A stretch of 64,000 nucleotides of DNA from Clostridiales bacterium (GTDB lineage Bacteria; Bacillota; Clostridia; Peptostreptococcales; Anaerovoracaceae): assembly GCA_012513435.1 (NCBI GenBank), contig JAAZCE010000008.1:1-64000 (forward strand). Direction: 5' to 3'. Positions 45,327 through 53,962 of this stretch are shown in pieces (within the stretch, counting starts at the first letter, position 1; the number at the start of each line of letters is the position of its first letter). The notes under the pieces are model-generated. The model searched no databases and was not told where the DNA came from. It saw only the letters and a list, made by a program, of their open reading frames with translations. Made by a program: the position numbers and the translations under genes.

Positions 45327-46325
45327 ATGGAAAAAATTACATTTGGAAAATACATTCTAGAAAAAAGGAAGTCCATGTCCTTGTCTCAAAAGGAATTGGC
45401 AGACAAGCTATATATCACAGAATCAGCGGTCAGCAAATGGGAGCGTGGCCTTTCATATCCTGATATTACTCTAGTCACGCCTATATGCGAAACGCTGCAG
45501 GTCAGTGAACATGAACTTATAACGGCCAGTGATGATCATTATCAGCGAGAACTGGAAAATGATGCGCGAAGTTTCAGAAGCTTGATTAAAAAATATTCTA
45601 TAATAACATATTTAATATACGGTATACCTCTTATCACATGCCTTATCTGCAACATAGCCGTGAACCATACCTTGTCCTGGTTCTTTATAGTGCTTACATC
45701 GGAGATGGTCGCTTTCTCATTGACCAATGTGCCTGTGTTGGCGGAAAAGAAAAAAGGCCTTCTTACCCTTGGAGCATTCTACGTGTCGCTGAACCTACTC
45801 CTCTTAACATGCTATATCATTATAGGAGGCAGCTGGCTTGGAATAACATCCATGTCACTGCTTCTCGCCTTCGTTGTTGTATTCCTGCCTTTCATTCTCC
45901 GTAGCATTCCGCTTCCGGAACCTATAGGCTCTCATAAGGCCCTTCTGTGTACCACCATAGACACCATATTGGTTTTCGCACTGGTAATGGTAATAACAGG
46001 CGATTCCTTAATGTCTATTGCTATGCTTTCTACAACCTTCGGCGTAAGCTTTGCGTGGATATATATGCTAGTTATAAGATACATCCACTGCAACGGTCTG
46101 TTCAAGGCTTCCATTTGCATATTTGTAGCAGGTATATATACAGCCCTATCAAACAGTATTTTCTCTGTAATAATCGACCATGCGCCTTTTCATATGCCCG
46201 CCTTTAATATTCTCATCTGGAACGAGGCTAATATGAATGGTAACATCGCATTTCTTATTATGGCAGTTGCCCTTTGCTTTGCCATAGGAGGAATCGCGCT
46301 GACAGTTAATTCAGCAAGAAAATAA
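45327..46325 (+). CDS. XRE-family regulator with membrane domain
   Basis: This 332-aa protein joins an N-terminal HTH (GKYILEKRKSMSLSQKELAD, ITESAVSKWERGLSYPD; residues 6-60) to about eight hydrophobic helices (from residue 95). Such membrane-tethered XRE proteins are common in Clostridia and are thought to sense an envelope signal and bind DNA at the membrane. Strong GGGAGG. The gene ends 14 bp before an IS66 remnant; the C terminus looks complete (ALTVNSARK). Confidence 0.85.
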   Translation: MEKITFGKYILEKRKSMSLSQKELADKLYITESAVSKWERGLSYPDITLVTPICETLQVSEHELITASDDHYQRELENDARSFRSLIKKYSIITYLIYGIPLITCLICNIAVNHTLSWFFIVLTSEMVAFSLTNVPVLAEKKKGLLTLGAFYVSLNLLLLTCYIIIGGSWLGITSMSLLLAFVVVFLPFILRSIPLPEPIGSHKALLCTTIDTILVFALVMVITGDSLMSIAMLSTTFGVSFAWIYMLVIRYIHCNGLFKASICIFVAGIYTALSNSIFSVIIDHAPFHMPAFNILIWNEANMNGNIAFLIMAVALCFAIGGIALTVNSARK

Positions 46326-46338
46326 AAGTCCCATCAAC

Positions 46339-46614
46339 TTGAATACAGGCATCATGATTAATAAATTGCAACAGAAGCATCGTCGTCTCTCCTACGCGGT
46401 TCAAAACTTACAAAGGCTGTACGCTACGTTTCAAAATCAGAAGACATATATGGGAAACTTCCTTCTTGATGGAAGATCATCACTTTCAAACAACGCTACA
46501 GAAAATGCTATCAGACCATTTGTGACAGGTCGCAAGAACTGGCTGTTTGCAGACATGCCTAAAGGTGCGGATGCATCGTCTGCAGTCTACAGCCTTGTCC
46601 AAACGGCTAAAGCA
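46339..46614 (+). pseudogene. IS66-family transposase remnant (C-terminal piece)
   Basis: The frame reads NFLLDGRSSLSNNATENAIR, PFVTGRKNWLF and YSLVQTAKA, which is the conserved end of IS66 TnpC transposases including the catalytic glutamate region. The front of the protein and tnpA/tnpB are missing, and after about 46614 the frame runs on into unrelated sequence. No terminal inverted repeats could be found. Confidence 0.85.
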
Positions 46615-46647
46615 AGACTTATTATTCATAATTCACCTCCTGACGGG

Positions 46648-46800
46648 TTACTTGAGACCCGCCTGTTTTAAAATTGCACTCTCCAAACCCTTTTTAAGTT
46701 CTTTACTATGAAGAGGGACTTCGGTCTGTCTATTAGTTTTAACATTTCTCATTTTTACGTGAGAACCATTCTGACTAACTTGTTCAAAACCGTTTTGCTT
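46648..46800 (-). pseudogene. HicA-type toxin remnant
   Basis: Read from a stop at 46648-46650, the minus strand encodes NGFEQVSQNGSHVKMRN, then TEVPLHSKELKKGLESAILK and QAGLK, i.e. the double-stranded-RNA-binding-like HicA fold with the catalytic histidine (GSHV). The start and first strand are missing; upstream a stop codon at 46801-46803 closes the frame. After the stop, AGGAGGTGAATTATG (ATG 46629-46627) is the preserved start of the partner antitoxin gene, cut off at once by the IS66 remnant. Confidence 0.75.
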
Positions 46801-46987
46801 TTATCCGTTTCAACACAATGGAGAACACCACAGAGGCAATCAGCAATATGCCCAGCAGCACGATTACCCATCTAAAAGCTCTGATGGTTTCCAGCTCAAA
46901 TGCAGAAAATGCTACTATTGCAGCTACGCATAGTATGAAAACACCGAAGCTAACGTGAGACCATATCGCAATAGTTTTCTTTTTCAT
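46784..46987 (-). CDS. 67-aa two-helix membrane protein
   Basis: The product is basic at both ends with two hydrophobic helices (SHVSFGVFILCVAAIVAFSA; FRWVIVLLGILLIASVVFSI). The ATG at 46987 has AGGAGTTG upstream. It ends RIKAKRF and overlaps the HicA remnant by 17 bp in another frame, so its C terminus may be altered. It follows panC on the same strand by 43 bp. Function unknown. Confidence 0.6.
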   Translation of the reverse strand: MKKKTIAIWSHVSFGVFILCVAAIVAFSAFELETIRAFRWVIVLLGILLIASVVFSIVLKRIKAKRF

Positions 46988-47030
46988 GATTACTTCAACT
47001 CCTAGAAACCCTTATTAACAGCTGTAGCTT

Positions 47031-47876
47031 CTATATCTCTATATTGTCAATAAGCCTAGCCTTTCCCAGCTTCACTGCTACTGCCATGAGGCATCTACCT
47101 TGTCCTGTTACCTGTGGTACTGGCTGCATAGTCAGTCCGTCGACTATTTCTGCATATTCAGTTTGCAGCATTGGCTCGTCATACATGGAACGTTTAAAGC
47201 TTTCCGTAAGCACACAGGAATGATGTTCGCCGCAGATGACCATTTTTTTTACCTGTAAAAGCGCCGCATATATCTTAGGGGCTACGGCGCGCTCGCCATG
47301 GGTCAAATATGAATTCCTTGAACTTTTAGCAAGGCCGTCAGCCTCACGAACACAGTCACAGCCGACGATTTTGATATCAATATTCAGATCATTGACCATC
47401 TGTTTTACAACGGCAAGCTGCTGGGCGTCCTTCTTTCCAAAATACGCCCTATCAGGCGTTACAATATTGAAGAGCTTGCTGACTACTGTACATACACCCT
47501 TGAACATATTTTCCCTGCTGGCACCGCAAAGCCCCTCACTTATTACAGACATATCCACAAAGGAATAAAAGCTCTTTGTGTACATTTCTTCGGCTTCAGG
47601 GTTAAATATCAAATCCGCTCCCAGCTCCTGGCACATCCGGCTGTCACGCTCCATGTCCCGGGGATAGACTCCCATATCCTCACCTAGAGAAAACTGCATG
47701 GGATTTACGAAAACGCTGACAACAGTCCTGTCGTTTTCCTTTACAGACCTGGCAATCAAACTGCCGTGGCCCTCATGAAGAAAGCCCATAGTGGGAACCA
47801 GACCGACGGTGAGGCCCGACTTCTTCCAATCCTTTATTATTTTTCTCGTTTCACCAATAGTTTTAATTATATTCAT
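47031..47876 (-). CDS. panC: Pantothenate synthetase
   Basis: It joins pantoate and beta-alanine. The 281-aa protein has VPTMGFLHEGHGSLI (HxGH motif), FVNPMQFSLGEDMGVYPRD, YFGKKDAQQLAVVKQMVNDL and the KMSKS-like region (LAKSSRNSYLT). It is the last gene of the panG-panB-panC order, 13 bp after panB. panD for beta-alanine is not in the window. Confidence 0.97.
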   Translation of the reverse strand: MNIIKTIGETRKIIKDWKKSGLTVGLVPTMGFLHEGHGSLIARSVKENDRTVVSVFVNPMQFSLGEDMGVYPRDMERDSRMCQELGADLIFNPEAEEMYTKSFYSFVDMSVISEGLCGASRENMFKGVCTVVSKLFNIVTPDRAYFGKKDAQQLAVVKQMVNDLNIDIKIVGCDCVREADGLAKSSRNSYLTHGERAVAPKIYAALLQVKKMVICGEHHSCVLTESFKRSMYDEPMLQTEYAEIVDGLTMQPVPQVTGQGRCLMAVAVKLGKARLIDNIEI

Positions 47877-47889
47877 TTATTTTCCCCTG

Positions 47890-48717
47890 TTATTTCACCG
47901 TGTCAACAATATCATCATCGACCTTGAATTCATGCTCAGCTGACGGAAAAGTACCATCGCTTACCTCTGTAATGTACTGCCCTACGGCATCCCTTACCAT
48001 TAAGCCCACGTCTGCAAATTTCTTTGCAAACTTGGGTGTGAAATCAGAAAACAGGCCCAGCATGTCTTGATAAACGAGAACCTGTCCATCGCATCCGTTA
48101 CCGGCTCCGATACCGATTGTCGGGATACCGATGTTTTGCGATACCTTCTTTGCCAGCTTCGCTGGAACACATTCAAGGACTAATGCGAAGGCTCCTGCAG
48201 CTTCTACTGCTCTGGCCTCATCCATCAACTTCTGGGCTGCCGTACTGCTTTTTCCCTGAACCTTGAATCCGCCAAAAGCATTTACCGACTGGGGAGTCAA
48301 GCCTAAATGAGCCATAACGGGAATAGACGCATCAACTATAGCTTTTATCTGAGGAATTACTTCCATACCGCCTTCTAGCTTAACGCACTGAGCTCTGCCT
48401 TCTTTAATCAGTCGCCCAGCATTTTTCACCGCATCATATACAGACGTCTGATACGACATAAAGGGCATATCCGCAACCACTAAGGCGTTCTTAGCACCGC
48501 GGGCAACTGCCGCCGTATGATGTATCATGTCCTCCATGGTCACCGGTAAGGTATCCTCATAACCCAGGCATACCATGCCCACCGAATCTCCCACTAAAAT
48601 GGCGTTAACTCCTGCTTCGTCAAAAATCTTGGCAAACGAATAATCATATGCAGTAATCATGGACTGCTTCATGTTATCGGCCTTGGCCTTTTTGAATGTA
48701 ACTACTGTGTTCTTCAT
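47890..48717 (-). CDS. panB: 3-methyl-2-oxobutanoate hydroxymethyltransferase
   Basis: It forms ketopantoate from 2-oxoisovalerate and methylene-tetrahydrofolate. The 275-aa TIM-barrel protein shows [60 protein letters not shown] and [20 protein letters not shown]. The start overlaps the end of the upstream gene by 44 bp, with GGAGG placed inside that gene. Confidence 0.97.
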   Translation of the reverse strand: MKNTVVTFKKAKADNMKQSMITAYDYSFAKIFDEAGVNAILVGDSVGMVCLGYEDTLPVTMEDMIHHTAAVARGAKNALVVADMPFMSYQTSVYDAVKNAGRLIKEGRAQCVKLEGGMEVIPQIKAIVDASIPVMAHLGLTPQSVNAFGGFKVQGKSSTAAQKLMDEARAVEAAGAFALVLECVPAKLAKKVSQNIGIPTIGIGAGNGCDGQVLVYQDMLGLFSDFTPKFAKKFADVGLMVRDAVGQYITEVSDGTFPSAEHEFKVDDDIVDTVK

Positions 48718-49555
48718 TTTTTTCCTCCAGTAATTCTTGCAATTCGCTATAGTTTCTGTTTTTATTTTTCTCCCGTGCTATGTCAACAAGCTCCAGGGAT
48801 AATAAACGGTATATTTCTTTCGAGTTTCCTTCAAGACCTTCAAGGTGCGTTCTGATGGTCTGCTCGTCCCCTCGTTCTATCGGACCGGTCAAGGCCTGCT
48901 CAGTCCCTTTCTCACATACTGCATCTATGTTGCTTTTCATCAAGGGCGTCAGCAGATGTAAAGCTCCCTGCCGGCTGAATCCGCACTCCTGCAGCTTATT
49001 TATGGAAAGCTCTGCCAGGGCGACCATCAGGTTGCTGGCTATGCTGGCTGCACAATGGTAGCTACCTTTTTTATCAGTTTCTATTAGTGTCACTATGTTT
49101 CCGCATTTTGTAAGCATGCTTTTTAAAATGCTAACGGTTTCCGGCTGGCCTTCTATTGTAAAGGGTGCTTCCGACAAATCGGTTTTCCTGCTGCTTATAG
49201 CTATCATGGGGTGAGCAGAGGCGCATTTATCACTGGCACATAATAAAGACTCCGATGACAAGGAACCGCTGAGATGGCATAAGTGCTTTCCATTTAAATC
49301 ATACTTTGATGAATTTTCGGAAAGAGTCTGTGCCACCTGTCCTATGGTCCTGTCGGGAGTCGTAATAAATATCATATCACTTTTTGCTATAAGTTCTTCT
49401 AAATCAGAAAAGGCAGTTGATTTTGTAAAATCAGCTGCCTGCTTTGAACTCTCAATGGATTTGCTATAATACCCTGCTATTGGTATTTCTTTGCTCTTAA
49501 AGTAAATGCCTAGGGAAGTTCCAGCCTTCCCGGCTCCAATAAATCCTGTTTTCAT
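48674..49555 (-). CDS. panG: Rossmann / DUF2520 protein, probable ketopantoate reductase PanG
   Basis: This 293-aa protein has an N-terminal NAD(P)-binding fold ([37 protein letters not shown]), [18 protein letters not shown], then the all-helical DUF2520 domain (from about 165). PanG, a third type of ketopantoate reductase described in Francisella and some Firmicutes, belongs to this group to my knowledge. With panB and panC in the operon and neither panE nor ilvC in the window, it fills the missing step. The ATG at 49555 follows GGAGGTG. Confidence 0.78.
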   Translation of the reverse strand: MKTGFIGAGKAGTSLGIYFKSKEIPIAGYYSKSIESSKQAADFTKSTAFSDLEELIAKSDMIFITTPDRTIGQVAQTLSENSSKYDLNGKHLCHLSGSLSSESLLCASDKCASAHPMIAISSRKTDLSEAPFTIEGQPETVSILKSMLTKCGNIVTLIETDKKGSYHCAASIASNLMVALAELSINKLQECGFSRQGALHLLTPLMKSNIDAVCEKGTEQALTGPIERGDEQTIRTHLEGLEGNSKEIYRLLSLELVDIAREKNKNRNYSELQELLEEKNEEHSSYIQKGQGR

Positions 49556-49718
49556 GTAAATCACCTCCATAAATTCCGGCGATGATATGATTTCAAGTCC
49601 CACTCCCTGTGGATATAGGCTTTCGATTTATGTTTTTATTAAGTTGTGTTTTGGTTTTCTTATCTACTTGCCGGCTTCCGCGCATTTGTTTATGCTGCAG
49701 TGCCTGTGAGACTTTATT

Positions 49719-49746
49719 AGTATAACACGTTTTGAAATGGTTGCAA
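49719..49746 (-). promoter_or_regulatory. Promoter of the pan operon and its long leader
   Basis: On the minus strand TTGCAA (49746-49741), 16-bp spacer, TATACT (49724-49719). It implies a leader of about 155 nt before panG, long enough for a structured regulatory RNA. Between this and the phosphatase fragment at 49855 I saw no further gene. Confidence 0.6.
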
Positions 49747-49854
49747 GGATTTTTGTCGCTGCATATTCCCATTCTTATTCCCATGAGACAAACTGCTGCT
49801 GTTTTTAAATCCTAATCACCTGCCATTTCTCAACACCTTCTCGTTTCTTTCAAT

Positions 49855-50355
49855 TTAAATATTCTTTCTGATTATCAATGAGTTTCTTCCATTGACGTAT
49901 TCGTATTGTACGCTACCTGCAAGCCGGTTCACCATGCTTTTAACAGTCAGTCCTCCACCGTCAGCCAAGGTTTTTAACAACCTCTCTTCTCCAAAAATTT
50001 CATGAGCAATATTCTCCGACTCCGTTACACCATCCGTATACAGGTACAGCGCATCCCCATCGTCTAACACGAATTCATATTCCTTGTACATGGTCATATC
50101 CATGCCTGCCAGGATAAATCCGCTCTTGTTTTTCATGTATCGGTACTCTCCGTTCTGTTGGACTACAGGGGGATTATGCCCTGCATTCACATATATAGTC
50201 TTTCCCGTGGAGATTTCAAACATGCACATCCATGCAGTAACGAACATATTAGCATCGTTTTGTTCACACAGCTGTCTGTTTGCTGCTGCAAACGCCTCTG
50301 CCGGCGACATTCCGGATTGCATGTTATTCTTTATTATAGTCTTGGATACAATCAT
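49855..50355 (-). pseudogene. SpoIIE/PP2C-type phosphatase, C-terminal fragment
   Basis: The 166 codons hold the later half of a SpoIIE-like serine phosphatase domain: FVTAWMCMFEISTGKTIYVN, AGHNPPVV, AGMDMTMYKEYEFVLDDGDA, LYLYTDGVTESEN and FGEERLLK. The catalytic N-terminal part and any sensor domain are missing: the reading frame begins at 50355, three bases from where an IS3 remnant begins. The C terminus lacks the usual FDDxT metal-ligand motif and reads VNGRNSLIIRKNI, so it may also be frameshifted. Confidence 0.8.
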
Positions 50356-50357
50356 GA

Positions 50358-51039
50358 ATAGGAGCTTACAAAATCACTCATGTTCTTGAGCGTGATTATG
50401 GTGTTAATATCAGTGTCGGCAGAGTGTACCCACTGATGAAAACCATGCAACTTCCAAAGATGTCCACACGTAAACCAAATTGCACTTATGCGACATCTGA
50501 TATTGAATGCCCAAATCACCTTAAACAAAAATTCTATCCTGAGGAACCTAATCAGGTATGGGCAAGTGATATTACCTATTTGCGTGTTGGTAGCACCTGG
50601 TTCTATTTATGTGTAATCATTGACCTTTTTTCTAGGAAAGTAATTTCCTGGAAAATTTCAGAAAACAATAATGTTGCCCTTACAATAGCCACCTTCAAAT
50701 CAGCCTTTGAAGCTAGAAACCACCCTAAATATTTATTGTTTCACTCAGATAGGGGGGTGTCAGTACACCGCCTCATCTTTTCGCAAATTACTAGATTACT
50801 GCGATGTTTTGCAATCCTTTTCCAAAAAGGGTTACCCGTTTGATAATGCTGTATTAGAAAATTTCTTTAAGTATCTAAAACCCTAAGAAACTAACCGTAA
50901 CACATATCATTCGCTTAATGAATTGCAGCTATCCATCTTTGATTATATTGAAGGTTTCTACAATTCCAGGCGGCCACATGGCACTCTTAATATAATGACC
51001 CCTGCTGAAAAGGAAGCTGCTTTCTTCAGGTCAGCTTAA
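50358..51039 (+). pseudogene. IS3-family transposase (orfB) remnant
   Basis: The frame from 50361 reads GAYKITHVLERDYGVNISVG, then the DDE parts WASDITYL (first Asp) and FHSDRG (second Asp). A run of six G at 50752-50757 appears to hold one extra base; with it removed the reading goes on as CQYTASSFRKLLDYCDVLQS and FDNAVLENFFKYLKP with the final Glu. A TAA then breaks it and the rest continues to FRSA and a stop at 51037. The 5' end, orfA and inverted repeats are missing. Confidence 0.88.
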
Positions 51040-51088
51040 CCGGCCTGAAAATATTTTTTATTTTTGTGTCCAAAATATTGACTATAGT

Positions 51089-51391
51089 TCACTCCATACC
51101 TTTTGCCGGAAGATAATGAGCCTGTACCGGTATGATCACACTGTCCGCTGCTGATAACGCATTGATGGTTATCATTCCTAAGGATGGCATACAGTCTATA
51201 ACGACAAAGTCAAAATTCTTCTTTACCTTATCTATATATTCTTTTAAAACTCTTTCCCGGTTCATAGTACCAACTAGGCTCATTCCCATGGCGGAAAGCT
51301 CAAGATTTGCAGCAGCCGTTGTTTTCCCTACTCCGCTTTTCTGATTACAGATTGCAATCACTTTTCCTTTTTCTTTAACCATATCACTCAC
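51089..51391 (-). pseudogene. ParA/Soj ATPase with internal deletion
   Basis: The first 30 codons give the deviant Walker A region (KVIAICNQKSGVGKTTAAANL, with KSGVGKT for KGGVGKT). The frame then jumps to ELSAMGMSLVGTMNRERVL, and goes on with FDFVVIDCMPSLGMITINAL and ADSVIIPVQAHYLPAKGME, where it stops. The middle of about 60-70 residues and the C-terminal third are missing. Such a ParA belongs to integrative elements and plasmids. It is unlikely to work. Confidence 0.82.
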
Positions 51392-51492
51392 CCTTTAATG
51401 AATCACTGTAAAACTCCTCGATTTGCTCTGCAAACTTATCGGCAAAGCACCTCTAATCCCTCGCCTAAAATGCAGTCACTGCAAACCTCCAT

Positions 51493-51543
51493 TTATGGCT
51501 CTTTCATAACAATAACTTCTACCTTTTGTTTTTTCTTTTTCAT
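51493..51543 (-). pseudogene. 16-codon start of a lost gene
   Basis: GGAGGTAACAAATG opens MKKKKQKVEVIVMKEP and then stops. The excellent ribosome binding site and a typical start suggest the front end of a deleted small gene of the former integrative element. The remainder of 51392-51644 holds only a hairpin (GCAAAGC/GCTTTGC, about 51569-51606). Confidence 0.35.
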
Positions 51544-51644
51544 TTGTTACCTCCATTTAAAAAGCAAAGCTGCCTGTACCAAGGCTATGGCCATAGGCTG
51601 CTTTGCTGATGACCTCTAAGCACCAAAATGGTGTTTAGACAATT

Positions 51645-51675
51645 AAAAAAGCCATGCTCCCTATTGAACATGGCT
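51645..51675 (-). terminator. Terminator after the element's small gene
   Basis: On the minus strand AGCCATG pairs with CATGGCT around a 12-nt loop, followed by TTTTTTAATT. Confidence 0.75.
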
Positions 51676-51709
51676 ATGTAATGGTTTTATTGAATTTTTA
51701 AGATGGTTC

Positions 51710-51882
51710 CTATGCAGCACATACCTTCTTACATTTGGCACTGATGACTTTAATCAAAAGCTCATCTAATGCATCAGTATACTTGCCCTGCTTGATCAAT
51801 TTATTCTTTAGATAAATCAAACTTTCAATTAGGAGCTTCCTTTCTGCCTCGTCTATATATAAGTAATATCTCTTTTAAACAT
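51710..51882 (-). pseudogene. Frameshifted small protein typical of integrative elements
   Basis: GGAGGGATAGAAAATG opens MFKRDITYI and stops; one frame over the reading YYLYIDEAERKLLIESLIYL, KNKLIKQGKYTDALDELLIK and VISAKCKKVCAA runs to a stop at 51710. That second part resembles small proteins I recall from clostridial conjugative elements. A small indel near codon 7 broke it. Confidence 0.6.
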
Positions 51883-51966
51883 TTTCTATCCCTCCTTCTG
51901 TGGTTATATTACAATGGGGATTAAAACATTTCCAATTAGTTCCAAAGTAGTTCCACAGAATATATT

Positions 51967-52009
51967 AAAACCTCTGAGATATGCATTTTTCAATGCCTCC
52001 AGAGGTTTT
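51967..52009 (-). terminator. Hairpin, possible original guaA terminator
   Basis: On the minus strand AAAACCTCTG pairs with CAGAGGTTTT, with an inner GCAT/ATGC stem, then AATATA. It lies 16 bp beyond the 11-bp repeat of the guaA end, in the place expected for a guaA terminator if the DNA between was inserted. Confidence 0.6.
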
Positions 52010-52025
52010 GTAAGCCATATTCAGC

Positions 52026-52036
52026 TATTCAAACTC
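52026..52036 (-). repeat. Candidate attachment site, distal copy
   Basis: GAGTTTGAATA on the minus strand, identical to the last bases of guaA (57140-57130) and in the same orientation. A short further match (TCCC at offset +6 to +9) follows. Together with the guaA copy it encloses the helicase-nuclease pair, lipoprotein and XRE gene. Confidence 0.4.
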
Positions 52037-52228
52037 CTAATTCCCAACTTGTTGTACAGTATAATCATTGATTTTTCATACGGTTTCATTTCAATATTGA
52101 ACGGTTTTATATGTATTATATAAATTCTTAAATCTTTATATTACTAAAATCTTACCTATGTATCTCAATAATCTACTTATAGTTACACTAGCCAATTACT
52201 TTTGAAATTCACTACTAAGAGCTTCGTT

Positions 52229-53962
52229 TTAATCATATTTAAATGCACATGCTGATAATTCATCTGTACATGACAAAGGATAGCCTTTTTGAGTTGTTCG
52301 CCCTTTTTCAGCAAATAAGTACAAATTTTCTTTTGCTCTTGAACATAACACATAAAGCATTTTTTTCGTCTCCTCATGTCTAATTTTTTTTAATGCATCG
52401 TTATAAATATAATCCCAGTGTGGTAAATGACCATTTAATAAGTCATATCCTATAACAGTTTTATATTCTTCGCCCTTTACTCCATGAATTGTACTTATAA
52501 CAATTCCCTTTTTCTCTTTAAAACAACTCTCCATTGCATGACAATCATATGGTAATTTGTATTCTTTTATTCTATGATTCACTTTATCAAAAAATTGTTG
52601 CTTTGCTTTTGAAAACTTGTCGTCTGGTTCTATTTTTACAGTTACCAAAACCTTTTCTATGGCATTCTCCAAGGTGGCCAACCCATCATTACATATATAC
52701 TTGGTTGAATTAATCGCCTTTAAGATATCCAACTTACTGAATCTTCCCAAAATATTAAATCCATAATCCTCTTTAACCATATTTAGAATATCATCGGCTT
52801 CCTTTCTTCTCAATAATCTATGTTCACTCTGTTTCGTAAACAGTAGTTTACAAATCAAAAAGAAAATATTTAGTGGGTCGTATTTAACGGGGGATATATC
52901 CGGTGCATCAAAGTGATTTTCTGGAAATTGCTTTCTTAATTCATTTGCCATTGGATATATTTGATACCACTGAGGCGCTACTATACAAATTTCTTCTTCT
53001 GGAGTCCCATTTTTAAGTTCCGTTTTAAGTATTGAAATAATCTCAGTTAATAGCTGATCTTTATCTATATTTGTATTTAACTTTATTTTTCCAATGGTAT
53101 TTTTGCATTTGGATGCGGAATAAGCACCTGTTTCAGCCACCTCATAATTCACATAATAGTCGACTATTCGTTGCGTTGAACGGTAGCACCCATCTAAACA
53201 TTTTTCTAAAAAATTGACAGGGAATAGGGTTTTTATTTCATCAGCTGATTTAGCAACTCCACCCAAATTTCGGTAAATCGCCTGATTCACATCCCCAACA
53301 AATAAAATATTAATATTTTTGTTTTGCTTTACAATTAATGCTAAAATCAGATACTGCCTTTCATTTGTATCCTGATATTCATCCACATGAATACTGCAAA
53401 CAATATCCGAAATATTTTGAGCAATAAAAATGTTATGCTCAAGCAATTCTTGTGAATATTGTAGAATCATATCAAAATCAATTTCTCTATTATCTAACAT
53501 CTTTAATAAATATGTTTTCATTACAATATCATTTTTATATAAATCCTTTACATAAAATTTCTTTATACCCAATTCTCCCGCAATTTCCTTTAAATATTCA
53601 TCTTTTACATATTCATCAATTATTCTATAACCTTTGCTTAACTGTTCATGATACATGGCATATGGACGGATTATATACTTCATACAAAATTGATGTATAG
53701 TACCTGTCCAAATATTTGAAACGTTAACACCCATAGCCATAATTCTATTTTCTATTTCATTTGCAGCCCTATTAGTATATGTTATCGCTATATTAATTTT
53801 TTTAGATTTTTTATATTTTTCTGCCATGTATGCCAAACGATAGGTAATAGTTCTTGTTTTTCCACTTCCGGGACAAGCTGTTAATATAAAATTATGGGGA
53901 CTTTCACAAATGTTCTTTTGCTTTTCATTTAGTTCTTTCAAAAAATCGTAATTATCATTCAT
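52229..53962 (-). CDS. gajB: UvrD/Rep-like helicase, Gabija GajB-like
   Basis: This 577-aa superfamily 1 helicase shows motif I TACPGSGKTRT (28-38), Ia TYTNRAANEIENRI, II HVDEYQDTNERQ (192-203), III FVGDVNQAIYRNLGG, V ISTIHGVKGEEYKTV and VI MLYVLCSRAKENLYLF. It overlaps the OLD-type nuclease gene by 8 bp. An OLD nuclease followed by a UvrD-like helicase is the make-up of Gabija anti-phage systems, in which GajB senses DNA ends and activates GajA. The gene is much richer in A and T than its neighbours, which points to transfer. Confidence 0.82.
   Translation of the reverse strand: MNDNYDFLKELNEKQKNICESPHNFILTACPGSGKTRTITYRLAYMAEKYKKSKKINIAITYTNRAANEIENRIMAMGVNVSNIWTGTIHQFCMKYIIRPYAMYHEQLSKGYRIIDEYVKDEYLKEIAGELGIKKFYVKDLYKNDIVMKTYLLKMLDNREIDFDMILQYSQELLEHNIFIAQNISDIVCSIHVDEYQDTNERQYLILALIVKQNKNINILFVGDVNQAIYRNLGGVAKSADEIKTLFPVNFLEKCLDGCYRSTQRIVDYYVNYEVAETGAYSASKCKNTIGKIKLNTNIDKDQLLTEIISILKTELKNGTPEEEICIVAPQWYQIYPMANELRKQFPENHFDAPDISPVKYDPLNIFFLICKLLFTKQSEHRLLRRKEADDILNMVKEDYGFNILGRFSKLDILKAINSTKYICNDGLATLENAIEKVLVTVKIEPDDKFSKAKQQFFDKVNHRIKEYKLPYDCHAMESCFKEKKGIVISTIHGVKGEEYKTVIGYDLLNGHLPHWDYIYNDALKKIRHEETKKMLYVLCSRAKENLYLFAEKGRTTQKGYPLSCTDELSACAFKYD

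Larger units (their letters stand above)
51883..52228. other. Non-coding AT-rich stretch
   Basis: No convincing gene. It contains a hairpin (51967-52009) and an 11-bp copy of the guaA 3' end (52026-52036), both listed separately. The frame at 51914-52123 has no ribosome binding site and crosses the hairpin. Confidence 0.5.

Noticed and set aside
49593..49784. 63-codon minus-strand frame upstream of panG
   Set aside because: It spans the pan promoter and leader, has no ribosome binding site and no recognisable protein features.
51398..51619. 73-codon plus-strand frame
   Set aside because: No ribosome binding site; it lies opposite a gene start with an ideal one on the minus strand and over a hairpin.
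52026..52036. Treating the 11-bp guaA repeat as a proven attachment site
   Set aside because: It is short, AT-rich and without an integrase nearby; kept only as a candidate.
51914..52123. 69-codon plus-strand frame rich in Ile and Phe
   Set aside because: AT-rich chance frame crossing a hairpin and the candidate att repeat, without start signals.
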